The notes under the pieces were generated by a model. The model worked only from the letters and a program-made list of their open reading frames with translations. It ran no database searches and was not told where the DNA came from. A program made the translations under genes and the position numbers. DNA of 64,000 nucleotides from the NCBI GenBank assembly GCA_016785225.1, contig JAFBJZ010000108.1, positions 514,001-578,000 of the forward strand, in the 5' to 3' direction. Below are positions 1-11,689 of the stretch, in pieces (positions within the stretch are counted from its first letter, which is position 1; each line of letters begins with the position of its first letter). This stretch comes from Psettodes erumei. Taxonomy: Eukaryota > Chordata > Actinopteri > Pleuronectiformes > Psettodidae.

Positions 1-600
1 AGAACTGTAAACTGCAAAGATAAAGTCACAAATGCCTCTGGCAGAATTTCAAGATATCAACTCAAGGCAATACGAAAACATAAAAGGTCCCGCACGCTCC
101 TGTAACACCTTTATGCTACCTTCAAGCACATGGGGCAGTATGACCAGGTGTTTTACAGCCAACATTTTAGAATGCGTCAAGTCACGTTTGGACACTTGAA
201 GCTTGTTAAACTGCACCAGTTATTCCGCTGCCCGCTGATGCACTGGGTCCAGGCTTTGCCACTGAATACTCACTGGTTCACCGCAAAGAACAAGACAAGT
301 CGAGCTTAAAATGAGCAAAACTGAGAAAACTTTGTCTGGCTTTGTTTTTCTAATGCAGCATTTTCACACGACATCACTTTATAATCAGAAAAAAAAATCA
401 CAGAAAACAAAAGTTGGCTGAAGTGGTCAGGGCTCCCCAGTGTTTGTGAGTGTGTGTATAAAGAGGACGTGAGTGTGTGGCTGCGTGAGTGTGGGGTTCT
501 TCACTATGTGTGTAAATGTTATAGGGCAAACATATAAATATGATTTCACAAACTGGCAGTTTAACAGTTTACATCAAGGTTTGCAGTCTATTATTCATCT
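1..600. other. Unique non-coding DNA, no gene seen
   Basis: The sequence is non-repetitive and AT-leaning. I see no convincing splice-site pair, coding frame or transposon signature. Short GT runs appear near 440-490 as the microsatellite-rich zone begins. Confidence 0.6.
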
Positions 601-621
601 AAAACCTCTCTCTCTCTCTGT

Positions 622-1068
622 CACACACACACACACACACACACTCAAACACATTCACTCACTTTTAGCACACTTTGTCAAACGAGTTCACACACACAAG
701 CTGTGTAACCAACACATGAGCCGCCACATAAGCAAATACCTTCTCTCTATCGCAGACCTACACTTTCTGTATCATCCTTTAACACACATGCTCTTTCTCT
801 CACACACACACACACACACACACACACGCATACAGAGGCCTATAGCATTGCGACAAAGAGATCAGAGAAACGGGCAGAAAATAATAGAATCTTCATCCCA
901 GTAATCCATATTCATTCTTCTCATCCCTCCTCGCCTCATCCCTCCCTCCCTGCACGCCACGCTTCCCCGTATCTGACATTCAAATGAGTTGTCTTTTCTC
1001 CCTTGTTAGACACACACATACACACACACACACAAGCGCGCGTGCACACACACACACACACACACACA
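622..1068. repeat. Cluster of AC microsatellites
   Basis: Four AC arrays lie at 622-644 (preceded by a short CT run at 606-619), 801-827, 1010-1034 and 1045-1068, the last two separated by a short GC/GT-alternating bridge. A frame open from 473 to 904 on the plus strand is mainly His-Thr encoded by these arrays and is not a gene. Unique spacers hold nothing recognisable. Confidence 0.95.
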
Positions 1069-1139
1069 GATGCATAAACACTCACTCACATTCTCTCTCT
1101 CTCACACACACATACACTCATCCTCTTTCTTGGATACTT

Positions 1140-1380
1140 TCTGCCCCGTTGCACCCGTGATGGCAAATTGAGCGCCTCCCATCTCTCTCTCTCTCTCTCT
1201 CTCCCACTCACCCACTCTCTGTTGAATCCTCTCATCTTTCCTCCATCTTCTTCTCTCCTCTGCCCCTGCTCCCCTCAACCCCCCCCACACACACACACAC
1301 ACACACTCATCTCCTAACCCCTCCAGACCCTCCTCCCTTTCTCTCCATCCTCCTCCTCTTCTTCCTCTTCCCTCCCTCAC
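1140..1380. repeat. Pyrimidine-rich tract with TC and AC arrays
   Basis: The plus strand is overwhelmingly C and T. It includes a TC array at 1182-1203 and an AC array at 1287-1306. The 92-codon frame on the minus strand across this tract is Arg-Glu-Gly-rich low complexity and is not supported as a gene. Confidence 0.85.
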
Positions 1381-2076
1381 TGTGATTTGCCTACAGTGAC
1401 AGGTAGGGTTGGATCACAAACCAATGAAGGGAGGATAAAAGCCTTTATATGGTTAATGGGTGCGTGTCTGACACACACTGAAGACATCTCACTCACGGCA
1501 ACAGTTTGAGAGAGACTTTCTCGGCGCAGACACCCAATCGGGGGATTTTACATGACAAAGATCGGATATTTCTTTCTTTCTTTCTTTCTTTGCTCTTCAT
1601 CCATCTGTCGCAGTCCTATTAGTGGAAGATGGAGGTGTGATCACGGTTACTGTGTGCTAACAGGGAGCGTGCTGCCACGGATGACAAATATTGCGTGCAC
1701 ACAAACACACACACACAAAGGCAACCATGCGGGGAGAAAACACTTGGTAGATTTCATCACTGCTCGTAATTATGATCCTGTCAAGTCCACAACGTGGCAA
1801 TCCATAACGACACACGCACATGTGCACACGCACACTCACACACACACATAAACATCTGACATATCCATTCATATGCCCTAATATAAGCTCTCTTCCATAC
1901 TCACACTTTGAAAACATACTTATTTTAAACCTGCTGAGATACAGACACCTGAATATAACAAAACACACTTTCATGCACATACATAAACACACACAGTGCA
2001 TTTATTTTACTAACAACTGAGCTGTCCTGTTGTCAATAAAGGATAAGACATGAAGGGGGCGGGAATGAAAACACAC

Positions 2077-2080
<4 letters not shown>
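1381..2080. other. Unique DNA with a TTTC array and short AC runs
   Basis: A CCAAT motif (1421-1425) and an A/T-rich GATAAAA (1434-1440) lie close together, but the spacing is too tight for a standard CCAAT-TATA promoter. A TTTC tetranucleotide array occupies 1569-1591. Short AC runs follow at about 1700-1720 and 1812-1850. The 99-codon frame starting at 1552 begins with a hydrophobic run only because of the TTTC array. Confidence 0.6.
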
Positions 2081-2111
<31 letters not shown>

Positions 2112-2178
2112 CACAGACATACAAAAACAAGTGATTCTAATAATACATCTGCTGATGTGTGTGTGTGTGTTGTGTGTG
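2081..2178. repeat. AC array and GT array in inverted arrangement
   Basis: An AC array (2081-2107) is followed 50 bases later by a GT array (2157-2178), so the two could pair with each other. No gene is seen. Confidence 0.9.
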
Positions 2179-2179
2179 T

Positions 2180-2519
2180 ACTGCACAGACGGTTTGCTTG
2201 CGTTGGAGCACACATTTCATTTCACTTGTGGACTCGCATGTTAATCTGTTTACTGTAATGCATTTCAGTTTTGTAATAACTCTGCCGGTTTGTTTCAGTG
2301 TGTCACGAAAATTTTCCTGATCTCATCATCCTCATCTGGACAGAGGGACATAATGTGTGGTGCTGTGTGTGTTTGTGTATTGAAGTGTGCGAGTGTGTGA
2401 GTGTAGTATGTGCAAGTGTGCGTGTGTGTGTGATGACATCTCGGTGTTGACACCTCATGTGTCAGGGGAACCTATTAGAGACCCTCACAGCCTAACCCCA
2501 CACCTGACCCCCACCCTGA

Positions 2520-2521
<2 letters not shown>
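2180..2521. other. Unique DNA, no gene seen
   Basis: Non-repetitive spacer with scattered short GT runs (about 2360-2430). Nothing else is recognisable. Confidence 0.55.

Positions 2522-2608
<87 letters not shown>
2522..2608. repeat. Long pure GT array
   Basis: An uninterrupted GT dinucleotide array of 87 bases, one of the longest perfect tracts in the window. An array this long and pure is expected to vary in length between individuals. Confidence 0.98.
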
Positions 2609-2611
<3 letters not shown>

Positions 2612-2948
2612 TATTGAGGCCAGCAAACCCCAAATATTGCTGTTGTTTCACTGTGTGTGTGTTTTTTTATATCAGCTAATTAAAGGTTTACATCACCTCT
2701 CACTAATTTCATACAGCTTTTAGGAATCAGGATGATTGAAACATTGTGTACAGTTCAGGGTGTCTATCCAGTGAATGTGTGTGTAAGCATGTATGCGTGC
2801 CCCCAAACTCCCAAACAAACCAAGAGGTCAGGCCTCTGGTTACCCCTGGATATCTGACCTGGAGACCCCATTGCCCTATAAATCTACTGGGCGATGCTGT
2901 ATGTGGTTAAGTGCATGTGCTTCCTGTAGTGCATTTTTTTTTCTTAAC

Positions 2949-3006
<58 letters not shown>

Positions 3007-3010
3007 AAGA
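2949..3010. repeat. Compound GT-GA-GAAA array
   Basis: A GT array (2949-2968) passes directly into a GA array (2969-3001) and then short GAAA units. The plus strand of the second half is pure purine. Confidence 0.97.
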
Positions 3011-3853
3011 ATGAAACTTGTGTCTTTTCTCGCTGTTGTTCCTTTCTTTTCTCACCTCAGCTCACCTTTTTATTTGTCATTTGTCATCCTAAAAAGGTAT
3101 TTTGGCTTTTATGAGTTTTGCACTAACAGTAGGAGTTAGACTTAAGTAATGGGCCTTCATAAATACATAAACCTCAAATTTAAAAGCAAAAATAAAGTTT
3201 CTCCACAATTTTTTTTAGTTGTTCCTGTCCCTTTTGGTTCGTTTCCTTGCCCTCCCTTCCCGGCCTGTGCACTTTTCAGAGATTTGCAGAAGCACTTTCC
3301 TTTATTGCCCTAAAATTAAAGTTGCTGTTAAGGTCATCGTTAAAAAGAACTAAAAATAAAGGACAAAGGCCATTTCTAATTGATTAGATTAAAGATAAAA
3401 ACTTGTGTCTTATTTTGCCTATGTTATTAATCAAACTTAATAAAACAAATGTATCTTCATGAATCTTCATAACAATAATATATGAAATCATGCTTTTGTG
3501 TAAAGCAAAAAAATACATGTATGTTTTGGGGCTTTTTAAACTTTTTATTCTTATGTATTTTTATGTCTTACAGTCCTATGCATGCTGTTCTTGTGAAGGT
3601 CACTCAAGAATAAATCCCAGTTAGGTTAAAGGTTTGTTGCCTGTATCGTTATGCAGCTGGCAGAGGAGAATAAACAGCACTTTTACCTCATGTAGATAGT
3701 GTGTAGGGCTTAATGTGTTGAATGTCAGTGGATATCAGTCGGCAGGTCTTGTGCTTCTCTCTGCTCTACTCAGTCCACAGTGCGTTTAACCCCTAGATGA
3801 CATTGAGCACCCGTACACTCACGCGCACACTCTTTTGCACACTCGTGTGAAAT
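3011..3853. other. Unique AT-rich DNA, no gene seen
   Basis: No repeat family or coding frame is recognised. The part from about 3295 to 3400 has several TTAAAG and TAATTGATTAGA-type homeodomain or TATA-like words and could be regulatory, but nothing in one sequence can confirm that. Confidence 0.5.
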
Positions 3854-3878
3854 ACACACACACACACACACACACACA
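3854..3878. repeat. AC microsatellite
   Basis: A pure AC array of 25 bases. Confidence 0.96.
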
Positions 3879-3879
3879 A

Positions 3880-5040
3880 ACTTGACTTCAGAGCTTCTCT
3901 TATGTGAAGAGCAGAGAGACAAAATTGAAATGCATACATATAACATGTAAGAGATGGTGATTATAAGAGGTCTCTCTTAACGACATATCTACTACATCAT
4001 CTATGGCTGAACTGGGCTCTATGTCATACAGGGTCACCGTTACCCAGCAAGACCATATAAGAGACAAAAAGACAGTATTAATACATGTTTCTCCTCTCTT
4101 CTGTCATGTCCCTCCCGTACCAAAGGATGAAAATCTAACTGGGAACCGGTCTCATTCTTGTTGCAGTCAATTCTACTTTTTATTTCTCGATTTTAAATAG
4201 ATGAGCCACATCAATTAATTGTTTCATGAAGTGATCATAGATTAGGGCCTTTAACTCATGTATCCAGCCACAGATAAGTGATATGGGGAGGGGGGGTATC
4301 AGAGAAAAGGGCCAAGCGCACAGCAACAATTATGCAGCCAGAAGGGATCCACTGCCTTCCCCAAAGACAGCCGGGCTTTTCAAGCCGAGACTTGACCTCA
4401 GTCATCCTGCTGACATTTAAAAGTGTCGCCCCCTCACCAGATTTGACTCAAGGTAACACTACACAGGCAGAGTTATTGCACAGCTGTCTTGTCTGGCACT
4501 CCGCTTACTTAATCCTGACACGTTTTTCTTCCTGGAAACAGCGCATCGTTGGGAGGGCTTTTTTTTTTCTCCGTTAACAGATCAGCACCTGTGATGGATT
4601 CATTGTGCGGGGTTAAAAGCTGGCGATGCTAACGAGCAGCTGAAGTATCACATGTCAAGGTTTAGAGGTGAGGTAACAATCCAATCATGACTTCTGTCTG
4701 ACTTCTCCAAAAACGTCCTGCTCGCGACTCCACGAACTCTTCCGACCCTTCCTTTCTTTATCCCTGTAATCTTTCAGCCTTCTCCCTCTCATACCAAATT
4801 TGCTTGTTTACTAACCCCGATTTCCTCTCCACTCTCCATCACTCCTCCAAACTAATTCACTCTCGCCCTCTCTCTTCTGCACCCCCCCGTTCCCCTTTCC
4901 CTCATACTCCCTCCCTCCTCACACACACATCTCTCGCTCGCTCTCTCTTGTCTCTCCAAACTCGCTCAAGCACAACTAAGCCGGGGGTTTGAGTCCCAAT
5001 GAGAGCGGTTAGGGCAATCAGTGCTTTTCACACCCTCTGA
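3880..5040. other. Unique DNA with a pyrimidine-rich block, no gene seen
   Basis: Bases 3880-4680 are non-repetitive. The open frames of 65 and 99 codons there have no recognised homology. Bases about 4690-4960 are strongly pyrimidine-rich on the plus strand (CTC/TCTC-rich with no clean unit). Confidence 0.55.
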
Positions 5041-6023
5041 TGTTCTTAAAAGGTGGAGGGATCAGACGCCCCCGCTGTATTGCTGCACGTCACTGACACA
5101 ACGCACACACACACACTCACAAACAACTGCACACATACTGTATGCACGTACTCCCAGCATGGTCAGACACACTCACAAGTCCACACTCGCTTGAACACCC
5201 ACATCTATATATGTCCACACATGCTTAAACACACACACACATGCAGAATGGGACAAGCCCTGTTGAGCTAAAACAAGCTGGTTGTCAGAGTGAAAGCTGC
5301 CACACTGACAGAGGAGCGACAACAAGTGTTGCTATGTACCAGCTCAGAAAAATAATTTGCAACAGGATGTCTGCTCTTAGTAATAAGCAAATCAAAACAA
5401 CTGGGCAAAGTTTACTCCCTTTTTGTGTCATCTAAAGTGGCATAAAAAACCCCAGCTGCCTGGACACTGTGCGTTCACAGCATGTTGCAGCACAGCAAAT
5501 CAAAAAACAACATGGGTTGTCAGGGACAGCTGGCATGATGAGAAGATGAGATTTGTTTTATTTATGGATAAAAAAAGTACAGACGTATGTATATTTTGAC
5601 TCATAAAATTTAGAAATAAATTATGCTGTCGGTCCAAACTTTTTTTTTCCTGTAATCACTTCCCATGCCCATTTTAACACCACATGTATATTAGTAACAC
5701 TTTTTTGAGAATTTGGAAGGTTTTCTCACTTCTTTCTCACTAACAATTTCTGCACAGAAATGAGAAAAATGTAATGGTTCTGTCTGTGTAAAGCAGGTAA
5801 ATGGGGCAAAAGTTTCTGGCTAAGCTATAATCAAAAAGAGTTTACAAAGAATCATAAGAATTAAATGGTTTGAAGGAATTAAAATGTACCTGGTATGGTG
5901 GATTTTACTAAAAAAAACAAAAACCTGCTGAACTTGAAAATATTAAACTCAATATAAAGCTGCCCAAAACCTTCACAAAGTAATAATAAAATGAACTACT
6001 TGAAATAGAAGACCAAACATGCA
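5041..6023. other. Unique AT-rich DNA with short AC runs
   Basis: Scattered AC-rich words occur between 5095 and 5245. From 5440 to 6020 the sequence is AT-rich with several poly-A and poly-T runs (for example about 5640-5649 and 5910-5918). No gene or repeat family is recognised. Confidence 0.55.
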
Positions 6024-6630
6024 GTGTGTGTGTGTGTGTGTGTGTGCTACCAGCAAGGTTTCAAGTTAAAATGCTTAGAAATAGTCCTTGCTGGTGCATC
6101 AGTCAGGTCTGTGGGATCAGGTGTGCATGATGGTGTGATATAGAGTGCAGTTAGGAAACTGAATGTACAGCTCCATGCTCCCCGTAATGCGGCAAAGAGC
6201 AGTGACGCTATCAATTTACACCGTAACGGACAACACAGTCACTTTGCACCAAAGTGAAAGACACCAACACACACGCACACACACACACACACAGTCCAGG
6301 CACAAAGTTCAGAGGGATTAATTCACTGCATCATGTCATCAATCCTACCTTACCCCATATTGTCAGAAAGGAAAATGAATTTTGAAAAAAAAAAGGAAAA
6401 CTGGAGAGCAGTACTCTTAATACTGTGCTAATATCTTCTCACCTCCCTTTCACTTTCTCTCTTTCCTTTTTTATTCTGACTCAATTGTCTCCTCTTCTCC
6501 AACTACTCTCCCATCCTCTCTTCATCAATCTGTCCTCTCCCTGCAGCTTCAGCCATCCCGCCTTGATGAGCAGAGGCTCTTAGTCACATTGAGGTCAGTC
6601 TGCACGCACGCACACACACACACACACACA
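6024..6630. repeat. GT and AC arrays separated by unique DNA
   Basis: Arrays are GT at 6024-6046, AC at 6267-6293 and AC at 6606-6630, with further AC-rich words to 6662. A pyrimidine-rich stretch lies at about 6430-6545. The spacers hold nothing recognisable. Confidence 0.9.
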
Positions 6631-6714
6631 AATGCACACATGCACACACATACACACACATGCACTGGGAAAGGGTCATTCTGGGAGGGTTACGCTGCAC
6701 AAAGTCAGCTTCCC

Positions 6715-7005
6715 ATAATGTGGCTGCTGTCGCCTGCATCACACCCTCATGATCCAATTAGGAGCCTCCATTCCTCCAATCAGCTGCTGTGGTAACCAAC
6801 GGGTAGACGAGCAGGCAGAGGCAGGTGGACAGCGCCAATCTTGTAAGTGCTTTTAAGGGATTAGAAGGTGGGTGGAAAGTTGGGAGGGAGGGGAACACTT
6901 CTCTCTGTCCATCCTTGGTGCTCTCGTGTTCTTGCTGAGGCCAGAACACTACAGCGCCTCTTAATTGGCCTCACAAATTACAGCTGCACTCCCATATACA
7001 AATGG
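6715..7005. promoter_or_regulatory. CNE-like block (candidate enhancer)
   Basis: Non-repetitive sequence rich in transcription-factor-like words: CCAATTAG near 6754, CCAAT directly followed by the E-box CAGCTG (6776-6786), a RUNX-like TGTGGT (6788-6793), and TTAATTGG near 6965. This style is typical of vertebrate conserved non-coding elements, but conservation is not visible from one genome. The call is an inference. Confidence 0.25.
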
Positions 7006-7029
7006 CAGAAGTAGGGGAGGAATGAAGAG

Positions 7030-7260
7030 GGGGAAGCAGGGAAATGATCACACTTTAAAATGGAAAGGAGTGTTCATGGGACAAGTTGGGGAATAGAGAG
7101 AGAGAACAAAGAGGGAGAAATTATGTACTTCAGGGCGACTGAGTGGAGAATAAAGCGCAATGATGGAGATATGATAATGGAAGAAAAAAACAGAAGAAAA
7201 CAAAGAAGGCAAAAGGTGAATGAAGAAAGTAAATTAAGACTCAAGAATAGCAGCTTCACC
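7030..7260. repeat. Purine-rich tract
   Basis: The plus strand is dominated by A and G (GAGAGAGAACA, GAAGAAAA and similar) without a fixed unit. Two overlapping frames, 7060-7296 (+) and 7074-7259 (-), remain open only because of this bias. Confidence 0.7.
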
Positions 7261-8280
7261 TTTCTGCCTTGTAATGATGTAAGCAGGAAATGTTAGGCCA
7301 GTATGGCATATCTGTGCAAGTGAATGCACATTTGGCTATCGCACATTTTAAGGTAATGCCTCTGCAAGTTCCAGGAATACATTTCAGCTTCAGTCCTCAC
7401 GCGGGGAGTCCACGTCTTAATGTGCACACGTGCATGCCTTCATAGATGTATTTGTGTAATCCCTCAGCTTTTGAGAGAGAGACAGAGAGAAAGATCTTGA
7501 TAAGGTTCCTCCACCTGGCTGTAGTGAGAACCTGTTATCAGAGCTGCTAAAGGGCAGAGAACACAGGAAATCACAAACACTGTAAATTGCAGATACACTA
7601 TCTGCAGTATATCTACTTTTTCTTATAATAGCACATAATCTTTCACACAAACACTACATATCTAGAAGAAAATACAAAAAAAACATACCCAAACTTTTTG
7701 GAAAAACTTACATATGCACTGACTGTAGCAGGCAACCAAGCATACGTACACATCACCTGATATGCCTTTAGCCCCACCTCATGCACTGGTTATCAGTCCA
7801 ACCAGTCAAACTGTTAAAAAGGCAAAAACATTATCTTTAATAAACCCATTTAGCGAAGGCCAATATTTAGATCTCAGAAGAAAAGAACCGTGCCATTATC
7901 CACATATCTTGTGCACACACAAGAGTTGTGTGTGTGTGTGTGTGTGAGAGAGAAAAAGAGAGAGTGCATGGCATACAGGGGCATGTGTATAAGGTAAAAA
8001 TGTGTGTCATTAATATCTTAAGTCAAAGATTTAATATCTATAATTCTGATATAGAGAAAATAGCATGACACACACATGCACACTCACACACACACAAACA
8101 AACTGATAAGATTTCCACCAGTGAGGTACTGATAATATTGCAGCTGATAATATGCTCAGTGTCTTTTATGTAATCTGTGACCTCTGTTAGAGATTCGTAG
8201 GCAGCCAATAGAACGTGCATGAGCACGAGCACGAGCCATTCACCCCCTCCCCCCATCACCCCCATGACCCTTGAGTTACG
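7261..8280. other. Unique DNA with one GT-GA array, no gene seen
   Basis: A GT array at 7927-7946 runs into short GA units to about 7965. AC-rich words recur at 8065-8100. The remainder is non-repetitive and without a recognisable coding frame. Confidence 0.55.
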
Positions 8281-8520
8281 GTGGCCTGCGGTTGTCTCAG
8301 TTAATCAAGTCGCATTTCATAACACGGTCAGGTAAGTTGTCCAATTACAGGACGAATCCAACAGAAATGTCAAGGGGTTGAAATTTATTGCCATGCCCAA
8401 TCCAGTGCAACCAGCACTGCTTTGTCATTGGCGGGGCTCATTACACTGGTTGCATGACAGTGGTCAGTGGGTGAAAATGCTCTCAGAACAAGAGACTAAG
8501 TACTGGAAAGTAAGCTTTAT
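8281..8520. promoter_or_regulatory. CNE-like block with a short inverted repeat
   Basis: Non-repetitive. It contains an inverted repeat TGCAACCAG (8406-8414) and CTGGTTGCA (8446-8454), with SOX-like CTTTGTC and a reverse CCAAT (ATTGG) between the arms. A CAGGTAAG donor-like word sits at about 8327-8334 but no coding exon precedes it. Calling this block regulatory is an inference. Confidence 0.25.
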
Positions 8521-9160
8521 GTAAAGCCTGAAGGCTTGGCCTGAATTGAATTGTTGCTGTAAGTTAATGTAGGGTAAACAACATGGTCAAACGCCCATTG
8601 ATTATTTATGTTGACTTTGTGCGACACAATACACTTTCACATAGTGTCCTTTTAAATGTGTGTATTTCTGCACTTAAAAATGCTTCCTGTCAGGAAGGGA
8701 AAAAAGTCTGCGGTAATCAGCATTGTACCACACGCACACCCCGAAACCAATGATGAAAATCATGGTTAGCCTGGTCACACATGTGAAATGCAATTACGTA
8801 CCAACATTAATAATATAATCATTCATTGGCAGTGGTCAGCAAGTAACCTGCATACTATGAGCACTGACTGCATGATAACTAACTTTTATTTATTAAGGTC
8901 AGCATTGTGTTAGTTTGTGTGTGTGTGTGTGGTTGCCCACCACTGTGCAGGTTTATCTTTCTCCTAAGCATTTTGCTTGAGGCGTCAGGACCTCAATTAA
9001 AGAGAACTGCTTGTAACAGCCACAAGCGTGACACACACACACATTTGTACGTGCTCGGGGAAACTCGCTCGCACACACACACACACATACTGTACGTCTC
9101 AAATATGAATATTTCACTATATCTAAGTCCTTTTACCTTGGAATGACCTGATTGTCCCAC

Positions 9161-9162
<2 letters not shown>
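8521..9162. other. Unique DNA with short AC/GT runs
   Basis: Short GT (8917-8931) and AC (about 9031-9042 and 9072-9087) runs occur in otherwise non-repetitive sequence. No gene is recognised. Confidence 0.55.

Positions 9163-9191
<29 letters not shown>
9163..9191. repeat. GT microsatellite
   Basis: A pure GT array of 29 bases. Confidence 0.96.
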
Positions 9192-10039
9192 CGCTTCATT
9201 TCCATAGAGGTATGTGGAAGTGCATTCAATCTACTGCTCCAGTAAAGACATGGACACTAATACAGGCACAGAGGACTTGGTCCAATGACAAAGAATATTC
9301 ACAACATTAATTCTGTTTTTTTTTTTTTTGAAGCTTTACATCCAGAAAGGCATCTTGGTGGCTCAGTGATGTCGAGTTTGTCCTATATTCATCACATCGT
9401 GGGATGAAATATTACTCAGGCTGTTAATCACACCACATTTCCTTCTGAACTACCTAATGCGCCCTGAATAACATTCTATAAATGATAGAAAAGAATGATT
9501 GAAGTCAATAACTTGAGATGAATCACCCTCAGCTTAAGTTGTCTCTTCCTGATGTACATTAAAGACGGTACCAATGAGAAATGCATCAATTATTGATTGT
9601 GATAAACCTTATTCACAAAAACCACATGGCACTATGTGTAAGTCCACACAAGGTTTACTGGTTTCCTCTGTGGCATAAAAAAGGGGTCACTCTTCTTCTA
9701 GTGCCAATTACAGTGCTGTCACAATTTCTCGCATTTTTGTAAAAAACGACAAATTTCCTCATTCAACTTTAACCCCGTGATCACCTTCAGCGGGACGCTT
9801 GTGCGTCTTTGCAAGCTTGCATGTTTTTTTTTTCTTTTTGTTTTTCCAAGAGCAATTAAATTATAAGGCTTTTTATACAGCTGTCACCTACTTTAAAAGC
9901 TATAGTGAGGTAGTGCACAAAACCCCCACATACGCACACACACACACACACACAAACGTAAAATGAGAGCAATAGGGGAATTGCTTTTTCTCGCTCTTTT
10001 CGTCTCTCTGTCTCTTTCTCCTCGGTCATTTAAGAGGCC
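9192..10039. other. Unique DNA, poly-T run and AC array
   Basis: A poly-T run lies at about 9317-9330 and an AC array at 9934-9954. A GGTGGCTCAGTG word at about 9358-9369 looks like a tRNA A-box but lacks a matching B-box. No gene is recognised. Confidence 0.5.
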
Positions 10040-10330
10040 CTGTTAAAAGTGTCTCAGAAAAAAAAAATGCTACGCACACTCCGCGTGCATTAATCAGCTG
10101 CGGCAGCCTCTCTCTCAGTTCTCAGGCCGCATCAATTACCAGGCTTTTTAAACAAATTCCCCTCACCAAGGCGAGCTGAGGCGCACCTTAAAGAGCCATG
10201 CAGGCAGTTCAGGGGCAGACGGGGAGGAAGGCGCACAGCGTATTAAGAGTGAGAGCTGCTGTGGCTGGGACAGGTCTGCCTCACTTCCTGTACAGGAGGA
10301 AATCCCATCAAAGCGAGGCCACTGTGGCTG
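10040..10330. promoter_or_regulatory. CNE-like block
   Basis: Unique and richer in CpG and GC than its surroundings. It carries TTAATCAGCTG (homeodomain-like word merged with an E-box, CAGCTG at 10095-10100), ATCAATTA near 10131 and several CACC/CAGG words. No frame here has recognisable coding character. Inferred regulatory element only. Confidence 0.25.
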
Positions 10331-11110
10331 GATCTCCTTATTTTAAAAAGGGATGTATCATTTCACTTCGTTCGTAAGAAACAGGTACAGGTTAGGGCAA
10401 AAGTGAAGGACAGACTTGTGTTGCAAAGAGTTAGTCCAAAATAAGAGTGATAATCAAAACTCTTGGAACACTAACGAAATCCTCACCACGTGGAGGCCTG
10501 ACACCTTATTCTTTTCACGGCTTTACCCACGTCTTCTCTTTAAACCCTCCTTCTTTCCCCCTTATCCTCACACATACTGAACCCTCTCAGCCCTCTTTTT
10601 CCTCTGTGTCCTCTCTCTCTTTAACCTGCGCTTGCCAAGCACCTCTCTCCTGTGTTTCGCATAAAAGACAATTACACCAAGTGACATCAAACCTTGCTGT
10701 GACAGTTACTGCCCACACACACAGAGCCACAATCCACCACAGTCCAGGAGTGAGGACAGGAGAGGAGAGGAAACTCAAGTCAAGTCAGTCAAACAGACTG
10801 CCATTGTGTGCACTGATTTATGCATCTCAATCGACAATTTATTAACATGAGGCCTGACAGCTCTTCATTTACAGCCCCGTGTATGAAGACAAACAGAGGC
10901 TTAGAGAGGCAGGAGAGATGGTACGTACAGAAAGATGTGCCTCTCTGCAAATAGCCTCCATACCATTAGCCTCTACCAGTGCCTGCCTCTCTGTTTATAA
11001 AGCTCAGCATAACTGTTTGATCATTCCAATAGCAGCACTAATGATTTTTTTTTTAAATCGATCTTTGCTGTTGCTTTTAACTTCTCTCCCTTTTCTGTGG
11101 ATCGAAAATC
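10331..11110. other. Unique DNA, no gene seen
   Basis: Open frames of 132 codons (10447-10845, +) and 145 codons (10879-11316, +) show no recognisable domain, and the second runs into a SINE, so I treat both as chance. A pyrimidine-rich patch lies at about 10550-10640. Confidence 0.5.
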
Positions 11111-11117
11111 TCCGACG

Positions 11118-11285
11118 CCACTGGGGCTCAGCGGCGCTCTATGGGTTAAGGCGCCAGTGTCGCTGGTTCGAATCTGGCAGAGGGCTTTGGTGTTCTCCAT
11201 CTCTCTCTCTTTCTCCCTTAATTTCCTGTCATCTCTCTAATAAAGGCGTGAAAATATATTTGAAAAATACTTTCAAAAAGTATCC
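11118..11285 (+). mobile_element. tRNA-derived SINE
   Basis: An A-box-like word (GGGGCTCAGCGG, about 11123-11134) and a near-consensus B-box, GGTTCGAATCT (11165-11175), form a tRNA-like head. It is followed by a pyrimidine-rich body and the tail word CTAATAAAGGC, which is characteristic of abundant percomorph SINEs with this architecture. The tail then becomes AT-rich. I do not see a clean target-site duplication, so the ends are approximate. Such elements are transcribed by RNA polymerase III and mobilised by LINE proteins in trans. This copy is diverged and probably inactive. Confidence 0.75.
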
Positions 11286-11289
11286 ATTA

Positions 11290-11533
11290 AAAATTCTATA
11301 TTCATTAAATGAATGATTAACTTAGTGAATGAAGGGATGAGTGAAGGAGCAAAGACTCTTACCTGAGTAATCAGGCCATTGATCAGCTCAGCTTTTCTCA
11401 TAGAATTGACCATTTCTTATAGATTATCAATACTTGGGCCACTTAGGCCATTTAGAGGTGACCAGGCAGCAAGAGCAATGTTGGTACTAATGAGCATGGA
11501 ATTGAGTCACATTTAGCGGAAAGTACATCTTTC

Positions 11534-11536
<3 letters not shown>
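11290..11536. other. Unique DNA; weak exon-like word on minus strand
   Basis: On the minus strand, 11,363-11,415 is an open segment ending in CAG followed by GTAAGAG, a strong donor, but the acceptor side is poor in pyrimidines. The segment encodes 17 residues beginning MVNSMRKAEL. I do not recognise it. A word matching CAGGTAAG is expected about twice by chance in this much DNA. Confidence 0.3.

Positions 11537-11568
<32 letters not shown>
11537..11568. repeat. GT microsatellite
   Basis: A pure GT array of 32 bases. Confidence 0.97.
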
Positions 11569-11570
<2 letters not shown>

Positions 11571-11689
11571 CAAGTGCGGCAATCATGTCTTCTGGGTAGA
11601 AAAAAAGTGATCATGCATTGATTTTAGTGACTCTTTGTCTTGTTCTCACATTATTATGCTGGGGCAGATTTGTTAATTAATCAAATGTG

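Noticed and set aside
8327..8334. CAGGTAAG donor word on plus strand
   Set aside because: No acceptor with an open segment precedes it. Words of this kind are expected about twice by chance in the window.
9356..9420. GGTGGCTCAGTG as tRNA-like SINE head
   Set aside because: A-box-like word only. No B-box or SINE body follows.
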